DNA of 11,293 nucleotides from Omnitrophica bacterium RIFCSPLOWO2_01_FULL_45_10 (GTDB lineage: Bacteria > Omnitrophota > Gorgyraeia > 2-01-FULL-45-10). This document shows, one piece after another, positions 1-6,876 of the stretch; position 1 is the stretch's first letter, and every line of letters starts with the position of its first letter. The notes below the pieces were generated by a model. The model ran no database searches and was not told the DNA's origin. It saw only the letters and a program-made list of their open reading frames with translations. Both the position numbers and the translations under genes were made by a program. The stretch spans positions 10,646-21,938 of the forward strand of contig MHFL01000019.1 of assembly GCA_001804165.1 (NCBI GenBank). Reading direction: 5' to 3'.

Positions 1-512
1 AGCATACAATATCAGTATTAGTCGAGAATAAATTCGGAGTCCTTGCGCGCATATCGGGGCTCTTCAGCGCGAGAGGGTTCAATATAAGTTCTTTGGCTGT
101 CGGAGAGACCGAAGACCCAACCGTATCGAGGATGACGATAGGCGTGGAAGGCGACGAGAGGACATTAGAGCAGATAAAGAAACAGTTGAATAAATTGATA
201 GATACGATAAAGGTCGTCGATTTCAAAGAAGGAGAATTTATAGACAGGGAGCTGATCCTGGTAAAAGTGAATGTTACGCCAAAAACAAGAAAAGAACTCT
301 TGGAGGCCATCGATGCGTCCGGCGCGAAGATCGTAAACGCAGGCTCGAAATCCATTAGCGTAGAGGCCGCAGGCGATCAGAATAAAATAAGGGCGCTATT
401 GGAACTTTTACGGCCCTTTGGCGTGCTCGAAGTTGTAAGGACGGGCAGGATCGCGATGGGAATCGGTGACCGGGGCCTGAAGCCGGAGGGCAAACCGGAG
501 GTGAATGAATAG
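1..512 (+). CDS. ilvN: Acetolactate synthase small (regulatory) subunit, 5' end cut by window edge
   Basis: This is the regulatory subunit of acetohydroxyacid synthase, the first common enzyme of Val/Leu/Ile synthesis; it activates the catalytic subunit IlvB and confers valine feedback inhibition. The frame is open from the first bases. Position 3 begins [20 protein letters not shown], the usual IlvN N-terminus, so probably only one or two codons are missing. A TTG at 93 is internal and not the start, because the ACT-domain sequence continues upstream of it. The N-terminal ACT domain covers roughly the first 75 visible residues and carries the conserved [15 protein letters not shown] segment. 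The rest is the C-terminal IlvN domain, including [17 protein letters not shown] and a conserved end near [13 protein letters not shown]. The 169 visible residues match the family's usual length of about 160-175. The ilvC start lies 8 bp downstream; ilvB is expected just upstream, outside the window. Confidence 0.96.
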   Translation, partial: HTISVLVENKFGVLARISGLFSARGFNISSLAVGETEDPTVSRMTIGVEGDERTLEQIKKQLNKLIDTIKVVDFKEGEFIDRELILVKVNVTPKTRKELLEAIDASGAKIVNAGSKSISVEAAGDQNKIRALLELLRPFGVLEVVRTGRIAMGIGDRGLKPEGKPEVNE

Positions 513-518
513 GGGGAG
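511..518 (+). promoter_or_regulatory. Ribosome binding site of ilvC
   Basis: A purine-rich AGGGGGAG overlaps the ilvN stop codon and precedes the ilvC ATG (521) by 2 bp, or about 5 bp counted from the GGGGG core. This supports the ATG at 521 and translational coupling with ilvN. Confidence 0.7.
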
Positions 519-520
519 AA

Positions 521-1516
521 ATGGCAAAGATCTATTATGATAAGGACGCGGATTTAAATATTTTGAAAAGTAAAAAAATAGCGGTGATAGGCTACGGGAT
601 CCAAGGGCGCGGCCAGAGCCTTAATCTTAAAGATTCGGGGCTTGACATTATTGTGAGCGAGCTTCCAGGCACGAAGAACTTCGAACAGGCAAAGAAAGAC
701 GGATTCAATCCAGTTTCGGCGAAAGAAGCATCCGCCGCGGCGGATATTATTCAGATATTGACAGAGGACCATGTCCAGGCGAAGGTATATAAGACCGAAA
801 TCGCCGATAATATGAAGAAGGGGAAGGCCCTTCTATTCTCGCATGGGTTCAATATCCGATTTAAGCAGATAAAACCGTCGAAGAAGATTGACGTATTTAT
901 GGTGGCGCCGAAAGGGCCGGGCGCACTTGTGAGACGGATGTATGAGGAAGGCAAGGGTGTTCCTTGTCTTGTAGCAATCTATCAGGATGCGACTGGCAAC
1001 GCCCTGAAGCTGGCGCTTGCCTACGCCAAAGGGATCGGAGGGACGAGGGCCGGTGTCATCGAGACAACTTTTGACGAAGAGACGGAAACGGATCTCTTCG
1101 GCGAACAGGCGGTCCTCTGCGGCGGAGTTTCCGAAATGATAAAAGCCGGGTTTGACACGCTTGTTGGCGCGGGATACCAGCCGGAGATAGCGTATTTTGA
1201 GGTCCTGCATGAACTGAAACTGATTACGGACCTTATCCAGCAATACGGAATAAGCGGCATGAGATGCAGGGTTTCGAACACGGCATGCTACGGCGACATA
1301 ACGCGCGGCAAGAAGATTATAACAGACAGGACGCGCAAGGTGATGCAGAAGATGCTGAAGGAGATAAAGAGCGGCAAGTTCGCGAGAGAATGGATCAGAG
1401 AGAACGAGCAGGGCAGGCCCAATTATAAGGCCATATTGGAAAAAGAGTGCGCTCATCAGATAGAAAAAGTGGGTGAGGATTTGAGGAAGATGATGCCGTG
1501 GATGGAAACAAAATAA
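521..1516 (+). CDS. ilvC: Ketol-acid reductoisomerase, class I (short form)
   Basis: It converts 2-acetolactate or 2-aceto-2-hydroxybutyrate to the 2,3-dihydroxy acid, using Mg2+ and NAD(P)H, as the second step of branched-chain amino acid synthesis. At 331 residues it is the short class I form. The N-terminal Rossmann domain has GYGIQG at residues 24-29. Visible catalytic and metal residues are H108 (in SHGF), K131 (in APKGPG), D191 and E195 (in ETDLFGEQ), E227 and E231 (in FEVLHELK) and S252 in the C-terminal knotted helical domain, all at standard family positions. The cofactor loop after beta-2 reads VSELPGTKN (45-53). It has an acidic residue, E47, and lacks the Arg and Ser that usually grip the NADPH phosphate, so NADH use is possible (inference). 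ilvN lies just upstream. The stop codon falls in the left arm of the inverted repeat that fills the gap to leuA. Confidence 0.97.
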   Translation: MAKIYYDKDADLNILKSKKIAVIGYGIQGRGQSLNLKDSGLDIIVSELPGTKNFEQAKKDGFNPVSAKEASAAADIIQILTEDHVQAKVYKTEIADNMKKGKALLFSHGFNIRFKQIKPSKKIDVFMVAPKGPGALVRRMYEEGKGVPCLVAIYQDATGNALKLALAYAKGIGGTRAGVIETTFDEETETDLFGEQAVLCGGVSEMIKAGFDTLVGAGYQPEIAYFEVLHELKLITDLIQQYGISGMRCRVSNTACYGDITRGKKIITDRTRKVMQKMLKEIKSGKFAREWIRENEQGRPNYKAILEKECAHQIEKVGEDLRKMMPWMETK

Positions 1517-1732
1517 ATTTTTCAACTCAATAGGGCAGATTGACCGGCAGGAGCCCTTTCGGAGGATTTTGCCATCAAGGATTATTAATATAGTAGTAGG
1601 GCACACTTCAGTGTGCCCTATGGCAATAACAACGGTAATATATCAAAGTGGTTGTGCGGCCTTGGCAAAATCTATCGTCTTAAGGGCATCCTGCCGGTAT
1701 CTGCCCTTCTAAAGGAATGAAAAATTTATTTT
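1510..1732. repeat. Large imperfect inverted repeat filling the ilvC-leuA gap (MITE-like or leader structure)
   Basis: The 230 bp between ilvC and leuA hold no gene but form one long hairpin-capable inverted repeat. Paired blocks, outermost first: 1510-1524 with 1718-1732 (15 bp, perfect); 1532-1540 with 1699-1707 (9 bp); 1543-1552 with 1689-1698 (10 bp); 1553-1558 with 1682-1687 (6 bp); 1565-1573 with 1664-1672 (9 bp); 1577-1580 with 1660-1663 (4 bp). That is 53 complementary positions in collinear order, interrupted by small bulges and internal loops, around a 79-bp centre that holds its own perfect hairpin. The left arm includes the ilvC stop codon and the right arm ends 14 bp before the leuA ATG. 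No transposase is present and I see no convincing target-site duplication. It may be a miniature inverted-repeat element or an RNA structure acting between the two genes; the pairing is seen directly, its role is unknown. Confidence 0.8.
1597..1620. repeat. Perfect 10-bp palindromic hairpin, REP-like
   Basis: TAGGGCACAC (1597-1606) is the exact reverse complement of GTGTGCCCTA (1611-1620), with TTCA between. It lies at the centre of the larger inverted repeat. It is GC-containing and very stable for its size, but no T-run follows (TGGCAATAAC), so it is not a classical Rho-independent terminator. It has the look of a short repeated extragenic palindrome; copy number cannot be judged from this window. 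Confidence 0.75.
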
Positions 1733-1746
1733 TATAAAGTAGACAT

Positions 1747-3273
1747 ATGGAAAAAATAATAATTTTTGACACAACATTACGCGACGGAGAACAATCCCCT
1801 GGGGCGAGTCTAAATGGGAATGAGAAACTGGAGATCGCAAGACAACTCGCTGTCTTGGGAGTCGATGTGATTGAGGCGGGTTTTCCTGTCTCGAGCCAGG
1901 GCGACTTTGAAGCTGTCAAGATGGTGGCCAAGAATATCAGAGGCCCTGTAATATGCGGCCTCGCAAGGTCGTTAAAAAAAGATATAGATGCCGCCTATAA
2001 TTCGGTTAAACACGCCCATCGGCCGCGCATACACGTCTTCTTGGCAACGTCCAAGATTCATATGAAGTATAAATTGAAGAAGGCGGAAGACGAGATATTG
2101 CGGCTCGCGGTTTGGGCGGTCAAATATGCCAGGAGAAAATGCGGCGACATAGAATTTTCGCCTGAAGACGCCTCCCGCACAGAAAAAGAATTTCTGTATA
2201 AGGTCATAGAGGCAGTAATTGAAGCCGGCGCAACGACGGTGAACATCCCTGATACCGTAGGATATGCGACGCCGTTCGAATTCGGAGAGTTGATAAAAGG
2301 AATAAAAGAGTTTGTGCCGAACATAGAGAAATGCGTTATAAGCGTCCATTGCCACAACGATTTAGGGCTCGCTGTGTCAAATTCCCTTTCCGCGGTTCTA
2401 AATGGCGCGCGGCAGGTAGAGTGCACGATAAACGGGCTCGGAGAGCGGGCAGGAAACGCGTCTTTGGAGGAGATTGTGATGGCCCTCAGGACGAGAAAAG
2501 ATATCTTCTCCGGGGTTCGTGCGGGAGTCAACACGAAGGAACTTTGCAAGACGAGCCGCCTCGTTTCAAAACTTACGGGACTCAATGTTCAGGCGAATAA
2601 GGCGATAGTCGGCTCCAATGCGTTCGCCCACGAATCAGGAATCCATCAGGACGGCGTCTTAAAAGAGAGGATCACCTACGAGATAATGAGACCTGAGGAT
2701 GTTGGATTCGGAGAGACCCGCCTTGTCTTGGGCAAACATTCGGGTCGGCACGCCTTTAAGGAGAGATTAAAAAAATTGGGATTTGCGATCAAGGAAGACG
2801 AGATAGACAAGGCATTCAGCCGATTCAAGAAACTAGCCGACAAAAAGAAAGAAATTTTTGATGAGGACCTCGAAACGATTATAGATGAAGAACTGACGAT
2901 GGTTCCGGAGAAATATCGGCTTTTTCATTTTTATATCGCCTCAGGCGATCAGGTCAAGCCGGCGGCGAATATAAAACTCAAAGTAGATAACAAGATTTTA
3001 GAGTCTCGCTCGAACGGCGATGGCCCTGTTGATGCCTGTTATAAAGCGATCGATAAAATAACTGGAGCGAGAGGAAGACTCATGGATTATCAGATAAGGT
3101 CCGTTACTTCCGGCAAGGACGCGCTCGGCGAGGTCTCCATAAAGGTCGCTTCTAAAGGCAAATGTGTCTCGGGCCGCGGGGCCTCTACAGACATAATCGA
3201 GGCAAGCATAAAAGCATATTTGAACGCGATGAATCGGCTGTCCTATGCCGCTAAGCACCTGAATGGGCTATGA
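1747..3273 (+). CDS. leuA: 2-isopropylmalate synthase
   Basis: It condenses acetyl-CoA with 2-ketoisovalerate to give 2-isopropylmalate, the committed step of leucine synthesis. The 508-residue length fits the bacterial LeuA form with a C-terminal leucine-sensing domain. The catalytic TIM barrel opens with DTTLRDGEQSPG (8-19; R12 and metal ligand D13). HCHND supplies H201 and H203, and GERAGNAS supplies N237. The linker region has HESGIHQDGVLK and LGKHSGRHAF. Residues from about 380 form the LeuA dimerisation/allosteric domain, with the conserved GDGPVDACYKAI and SGRGASTDIIEASIKA segments. This domain and the ilvNC context favour LeuA over homocitrate or citramalate synthase. ATG 1747 is the first start after an in-frame stop at 1735-1737. 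It has no good Shine-Dalgarno site; a TATAAA lies at 1733-1738. Its stop overlaps the aroE start (ATGA, 3270-3273). Confidence 0.95.
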   Translation: MEKIIIFDTTLRDGEQSPGASLNGNEKLEIARQLAVLGVDVIEAGFPVSSQGDFEAVKMVAKNIRGPVICGLARSLKKDIDAAYNSVKHAHRPRIHVFLATSKIHMKYKLKKAEDEILRLAVWAVKYARRKCGDIEFSPEDASRTEKEFLYKVIEAVIEAGATTVNIPDTVGYATPFEFGELIKGIKEFVPNIEKCVISVHCHNDLGLAVSNSLSAVLNGARQVECTINGLGERAGNASLEEIVMALRTRKDIFSGVRAGVNTKELCKTSRLVSKLTGLNVQANKAIVGSNAFAHESGIHQDGVLKERITYEIMRPEDVGFGETRLVLGKHSGRHAFKERLKKLGFAIKEDEIDKAFSRFKKLADKKKEIFDEDLETIIDEELTMVPEKYRLFHFYIASGDQVKPAANIKLKVDNKILESRSNGDGPVDACYKAIDKITGARGRLMDYQIRSVTSGKDALGEVSIKVASKGKCVSGRGASTDIIEASIKAYLNAMNRLSYAAKHLNGL

Positions 3274-4115
3274 ATATATACGGCATAGCGGGACATCCTA
3301 TTGCACATTCGCTTTCGCCAGCGATGCAGAACGCCGCGTTCAAGGCGCTCAGGCTAGAAGCGGAGTACCAAATATATGACGTCTCGCCCGCCGATTTGGA
3401 ATATTTTCTAACGGCAATAGTTCAAAGAGGGATATCCGGCCTTAATGTCACTATCCCGCATAAGATAAAAGCAAAAGAGTTTATCGAGCGTACCGGCTCA
3501 CTCGATGAGACCGCTAAGCGGCTCGGCGCCATCAATACAATAAAAGCCGAAGGCGGAAGATTATTCGGTTACAACACTGATGGCCCGGGCTTTTATAGGT
3601 CGTTGATTGAGGATTTGAAATTCGAACCCGAAGGCCGGACTATATTCGTATTGGGGGCCGGCGGAGCGGCGCGGGCAATCATCATGTATTTAGGGAACGG
3701 GCCAAAGAAGTTATTTGTCGCGGATATATATTATGAAAAGTCCAAAGACCTGGAGAGCCATTACGGAAAGTATTATGAAAAGAAACGACTCGAAATAGTT
3801 AAAATGGAGGATATTAAGAATTCTTTAGACAGAAGCGACCTCCTTATAAATGCTACCCCTGTAGGGATGAAAGATGAAGATAACTTAAGCATTGATGTAA
3901 AGATGCTGCATTCGGGAATGCGCGTTTACGATCTTGTTTACAACCGTCCTCAAACGAGACTTGTAAGAGAAGCGAACAAAATGAAACTCAACGCTGCCAC
4001 GGGCCTTGGGATGCTTCTATACCAGGGAGCCTTGAGTTTTGAGATCTGGACTGGGCTGAAGGCGCCGATAGCGGTCATGAGAAAAGCGCTTCGGGAGGCG
4101 TTGATTAAAAAATAA
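3270..4115 (+). CDS. aroE: Shikimate dehydrogenase (NADP+)
   Basis: It reduces 3-dehydroshikimate to shikimate in the shikimate pathway. The 281-residue length is typical of AroE. The N-terminal substrate domain shows GHPIAHSLSP with the shikimate-binding serines S14 and S16, then NVTIPHK with catalytic K65, and NTDGPGF with catalytic D104. The C-terminal Rossmann domain has the glycine-rich GAGGAAR (129-135) and the later conserved NATPVGM and YDLVYNRPQTR segments. A C-terminal GLGMLLYQGALSFEIWTG motif is also characteristic. The start codon overlaps the leuA stop by four bases, implying translational coupling; the next gene starts 1 bp after the stop. NADP+ preference is assumed from the family. 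The YdiB-type quinate/shikimate paralogue is a less likely alternative, given the pathway genes downstream. Confidence 0.95.
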   Translation: MNIYGIAGHPIAHSLSPAMQNAAFKALRLEAEYQIYDVSPADLEYFLTAIVQRGISGLNVTIPHKIKAKEFIERTGSLDETAKRLGAINTIKAEGGRLFGYNTDGPGFYRSLIEDLKFEPEGRTIFVLGAGGAARAIIMYLGNGPKKLFVADIYYEKSKDLESHYGKYYEKKRLEIVKMEDIKNSLDRSDLLINATPVGMKDEDNLSIDVKMLHSGMRVYDLVYNRPQTRLVREANKMKLNAATGLGMLLYQGALSFEIWTGLKAPIAVMRKALREALIKK

Positions 4116-4116
4116 T

Positions 4117-4902
4117 ATGATGGAGAAATTAATAGTCTTTGTCTTCGGGTCGATAGTCGGAAGCTTCTTGAATGTATGTATTTATAGACTGCCGAAGAAC
4201 GAATCGGTTGTAATTCCTGCTTCGCATTGCCCGAATTGCAAAAGGCCGATTCCTTGGCATGACAATATTCCCATTTTAAGTTATATTATTTTAAGGGCGA
4301 AATGCAGATTCTGCGGCTCAAAGATACGTTTCAGGTATTTTATCGTTGAGGTTTTGACGGCGATTCTCTTAACCGTTCTTTTCGCGGCATTCAGAGGAAC
4401 GCCAGAGAAATTTTTTGCTTATTCCGTTCTTACATGCGGCCTCATTGTCGCGACATTTGTCGATTTTGAGGTTCAGGAGATACCGGATCAGATTACGCTG
4501 GGAGGCATTTTAATAGGGCTGGTCCTCTCCTTCATCTTTCCATCGATTTTCGGACGGGAAGCAGCAAGATGGCATGGGCTCATCTATTCCGCGATAGGCG
4601 CTGTTGTAGGGGGTTTAAGCATATATATAATTGGTTTTTTTGGCGAACTCGCCTTCAAGAGGGAAGCGATGGGCGGCGGCGATGTCAAGTTGATGGCTGC
4701 GATAGGCGCATTTTTGGGATGGAAGTTGGTTATCATGACCTTTTTTATAGCGCCTGTATTCGGTTCCATGGTCGGGCTCTTTCTAAAGATGAAGGAAGGC
4801 AGGGAAATAATACCTTATGGGCCATATCTTTCATTAGGGGCATTGATATCGATATTTTGGGGAGAGAAGATTTTACAGGTCTTATTTAATGGCATATTCT
4901 AA
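4117..4902 (+). CDS. pilD: Type IV prepilin peptidase / N-methyltransferase (A24 family)
   Basis: This inner-membrane aspartic protease cleaves the leader of type IV prepilins or type II secretion pseudopilins and methylates the new N-terminus. The protein is 261 residues with several hydrophobic segments. The N-terminal GSIVGSFLNVCIYRLP (11-26) is the hallmark of the family. A cytoplasmic zinc-binding loop follows, with paired cysteines C38/C41 and C63/C66, as in bifunctional PilD enzymes. The catalytic aspartates are D116 in VDFEVQEIPD and D189 in GGGDVK. The gene begins 1 bp after aroE and has two possible ATG starts (4117 and 4120); GGGAGG at 4093-4098 is too far upstream to be a strong ribosome site, so coupling to aroE translation is likely. 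No pilin or pilus motor gene is in the window, so its substrates are unknown. It could equally be named gspO; the function itself is firm. Confidence 0.93.
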   Translation: MMEKLIVFVFGSIVGSFLNVCIYRLPKNESVVIPASHCPNCKRPIPWHDNIPILSYIILRAKCRFCGSKIRFRYFIVEVLTAILLTVLFAAFRGTPEKFFAYSVLTCGLIVATFVDFEVQEIPDQITLGGILIGLVLSFIFPSIFGREAARWHGLIYSAIGAVVGGLSIYIIGFFGELAFKREAMGGGDVKLMAAIGAFLGWKLVIMTFFIAPVFGSMVGLFLKMKEGREIIPYGPYLSLGALISIFWGEKILQVLFNGIF

Positions 4903-4904
4903 AT

Positions 4905-4910
4905 AGGAGG
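4905..4910 (+). promoter_or_regulatory. Ribosome binding site of aroC
   Basis: A perfect AGGAGG lies 5 bp before ATG 4916, the strongest Shine-Dalgarno site in the window. It suggests aroC is translated efficiently in its own right, unlike the overlapping neighbours. Confidence 0.85.
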
Positions 4911-4915
4911 TTGTT

Positions 4916-6040
4916 ATGCTGCGGTACTTGACGAGCGGGGAATCTCACGGAAAATGCATGCTAACCATTGTCGACGGCATGCCGGCGGGTTTGGTTATCG
5001 ATCGAGCGAAAATCGATGCCGAACTTTCGCGACGGATGCAGGGGTATGGCCGAGGCAAGAGGATGAAATTGGAGGCGGATAAAGTTGATATCCTCTCCGG
5101 TTTAAGAAAATCTAAAACTATAGGCAGTCCCATCGCGATCATGGTTAAAAATATCGATCACTCTATAGACAGATTGCCCGCAGTGCTCGAGCCGAGGCCG
5201 GGGCATGCGGATTTAACAGGCATATTAAAGCATGATCTTAAGGATGTCAGGGATGTCTTAGAGCGCGCGAGCGCGAGGGATACAGTTGCTCGGGTCGCCG
5301 CAGGCGCCTTAGCTAAAATCTTGTTAGGGGAGTTCGGAATAAAAATTATAAGCCACGTTACCACGATAGGGACGGTAGAAGCCGAAACGAAGGGAGTGGA
5401 ATTCAGCCAGATTGCCATGAAGGCGGAAAAGTCTCCCGTTAGATGCGCGGATTTAGCCGCGGCGGCTCTCATGATAAAAGAGATAGACAAAGCGCGCTCC
5501 GAAGGAGATACTTTAGGCGGCATTTTCAAGGTATTGATTAAAGGGGTCCCGCCTGGGCTCGGCAGTTACGCGCAATGGGACAGAAGGATAGACGGGATAT
5601 TGGCAAAGGCGATCATGTCGATTCAAGCGATTAAGGGCGTGAGTTTCGGCATGGGCTTCGATGTGGGCAGCGGAAGAGGTTCCGCTGTGCATGATGAGAT
5701 ATTTTACGAAAGGACAAAAGGATTTTTCAGGAAGACAAATAACGCGGGCGGCATCGAGGGCGGGATGACCAACGGCGAAGAGATCGTGATACAGGCGGTG
5801 ATGAAGCCGATATCGACGTTAAAGAAACCGCTTTCGACAATCGGCATCAGGACGAAAAAACGGATTCTCGCTTCAGTTGAACGGTCCGATGTTTGCGCGG
5901 TTCCTGCAGCGGCCGTTATAGGCGAGGCCGTAAGCGCGATAGAGATAGCGAACGCGATGCTTGAGAAATTCGGCGGAGATTCTATCCTGGAGATGCGTAG
6001 GAATTATAAGGGATATATCGAGCAGGTGAGAAAATTTTGA
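4916..6040 (+). CDS. aroC: Chorismate synthase
   Basis: It converts 5-enolpyruvylshikimate-3-phosphate to chorismate with reduced FMN, the last step of the shikimate pathway and branch point for Phe, Tyr, Trp and folate. The 374 residues are close to the usual 350-390. Family signatures run in order: TSGESHGKCM with catalytic H11 near the N-terminus, RRMQGYGRGKRMKLEAD, the RPGHADLTG segment, RDVLERASARDTVARVAAGA, GSGRGSAVHDE, and NNAGGIEGGMTNGE followed by the PISTL segment. The start is fixed by the AGGAGG 5 bp upstream and by the conserved N-terminus. The last bases overlap the aroK start (TTGA, 6037-6040). Whether this is the monofunctional or the flavin-reductase-fused type: there is no extra domain, so it should rely on a separate FMN reduction system. 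Confidence 0.97.
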   Translation: MLRYLTSGESHGKCMLTIVDGMPAGLVIDRAKIDAELSRRMQGYGRGKRMKLEADKVDILSGLRKSKTIGSPIAIMVKNIDHSIDRLPAVLEPRPGHADLTGILKHDLKDVRDVLERASARDTVARVAAGALAKILLGEFGIKIISHVTTIGTVEAETKGVEFSQIAMKAEKSPVRCADLAAAALMIKEIDKARSEGDTLGGIFKVLIKGVPPGLGSYAQWDRRIDGILAKAIMSIQAIKGVSFGMGFDVGSGRGSAVHDEIFYERTKGFFRKTNNAGGIEGGMTNGEEIVIQAVMKPISTLKKPLSTIGIRTKKRILASVERSDVCAVPAAAVIGEAVSAIEIANAMLEKFGGDSILEMRRNYKGYIEQVRKF

Positions 6041-6561
6041 AGAATATAATTCTCGTCGGTTTTATGGGGACGGGGAAGACGACGATCGCTACGGCCGTGG
6101 CGCACAGGTTGAAGATGCGCTACATTTCGACAGATGATCTAATAGAAAAGAAAGAGAAGCGCACCATAAATGAGATATTCTCGAAAAGCGGCGAGGATTA
6201 TTTTAGAGACGCGGAAAGCGCCGTTATAAAAGAAGCGCTAGGATTGGAAGGCATGGTGATAGACGCGGGCGGCGGCGCCGTCATGCGAGAAGAGAATATA
6301 GCGGATTTTAAATCTAACGGCATCGTGATATGCCTTACTGCCGAGCCGAATGTTATAATGGAGCGGACGAAGAAATATAAACACAGGCCGCTCCTTAACG
6401 TGGAAGATCCGAAGAGAAAGATACGGGAACTGTTGGCAAAGCGCGCGCCATTTTACGCGAAGGCGGATCATTGTATTGATACAGGCAAATTGACCGTAAG
6501 GCAGGTTGTAGAGAAAATTATTGAGATTCTCAATGAAAAAAAGGAGCCGGCCGAGAAATGA
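6037..6561 (+). CDS. aroK: Shikimate kinase
   Basis: It phosphorylates shikimate at the 3-OH using ATP. The 174-residue P-loop kinase has Walker A GFMGTGKTT (8-16), the shikimate-binding D34 in STDDL, R57 in YFRDAE, the GGG at 78-80, the lid arginine R117 in KHRPLL and R136 in KRAPFY, all at standard family positions. The start is TTG at 6037. It is supported by AGGTGAG at 6024-6030 and by the conserved KNIILVGFMG immediately after it; no ATG or GTG fits that N-terminus. TTG overlaps the aroC stop in TTGA, so aroC and aroK are translationally coupled. The end overlaps the next gene in ATGA. Gluconate kinase-like relatives are unlikely, given the intact shikimate-binding residues and the aro neighbours. 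Confidence 0.95.
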   Translation: MKNIILVGFMGTGKTTIATAVAHRLKMRYISTDDLIEKKEKRTINEIFSKSGEDYFRDAESAVIKEALGLEGMVIDAGGGAVMREENIADFKSNGIVICLTAEPNVIMERTKKYKHRPLLNVEDPKRKIRELLAKRAPFYAKADHCIDTGKLTVRQVVEKIIEILNEKKEPAEK

Positions 6562-6875
6562 CCCGTAAGGCGAGGATATGGATAGGCGTCACGATATTAA
6601 TTATAATCGCGTTTAATTATTGCGTGATCGGCATACCCCTGATGAAAAAGTCGGCATCGATAAAGGATAAGTATAAGTCGATCCTTGTTAAACAGGCCAA
6701 GTCAGGCGATATATTTAAGAGCGCCGAAGACGAATACCTCCTTGAAATATTCAGAAAAGAAAAGGCCGCGATCGATAAGAAGATTCTCATTTTAAACTGC
6801 GTCGGCGCGAGCATGGTAATAATTTTGTCGAGTTGGATTATCTTTGGGCTTGTGGCAAGCAAAAAAAAGGCATGA
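6558..6875 (+). CDS. Small two-helix membrane protein, unrecognised
   Basis: I do not recognise a family. The 105-residue product has a basic start (MTRKAR), a first hydrophobic helix at about residues 7-28, a charged Lys/Glu-rich and probably helical middle at about 30-75, a second hydrophobic helix at about 76-99 and a basic tail (KKK). By the positive-inside rule both ends should be cytoplasmic and the middle about 45 residues periplasmic. The reading is supported by its place in a packed operon: the start overlaps the aroK stop in ATGA, AAGGAG lies at 6541-6546, and dprA begins 1 bp after its stop. The codon style (ATA, AAG) matches the neighbours. There are no cysteine motifs or catalytic signatures, so an enzyme is unlikely. 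A structural or accessory role with the prepilin peptidase or DprA is possible, but nothing in the sequence proves it. Confidence 0.8.
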   Translation: MTRKARIWIGVTILIIIAFNYCVIGIPLMKKSASIKDKYKSILVKQAKSGDIFKSAEDEYLLEIFRKEKAAIDKKILILNCVGASMVIILSSWIIFGLVASKKKA

Positions 6876-6876
6876 G

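Noticed and set aside
833..1606. A 257-codon open frame on the minus strand opposite ilvC
   Set aside because: It lies antisense to a clear ilvC with all catalytic residues, its product resembles no family, and it begins inside the palindrome at 1597-1620. It is a by-product of the codon use of ilvC.
1597..1640. Rho-independent terminator after ilvC
   Set aside because: The stem is strong, but it is followed by TGGCAATAAC, not a T-run; a classical terminator is not supported.
1517..1746. T-box or classical leucine-attenuator leader upstream of leuA
   Set aside because: No T-box core (AGGGTGG-type) was found, and there is no run of Leu codons followed by a terminator with a U-tract. The inverted repeat is real but does not match either known type.
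4569..4889. A 106-codon plus-strand open frame within the prepilin peptidase gene
   Set aside because: It is out of frame with the peptidase, which has both catalytic aspartates and continuous membrane segments through this stretch; the alternative product has no recognisable features.
6844..6876. Upstream TTG start for dprA adding 11 residues
   Set aside because: It would overlap the preceding gene by 32 bp and add residues that do not look conserved, while ATG 6877 has AAAGG at a suitable distance.
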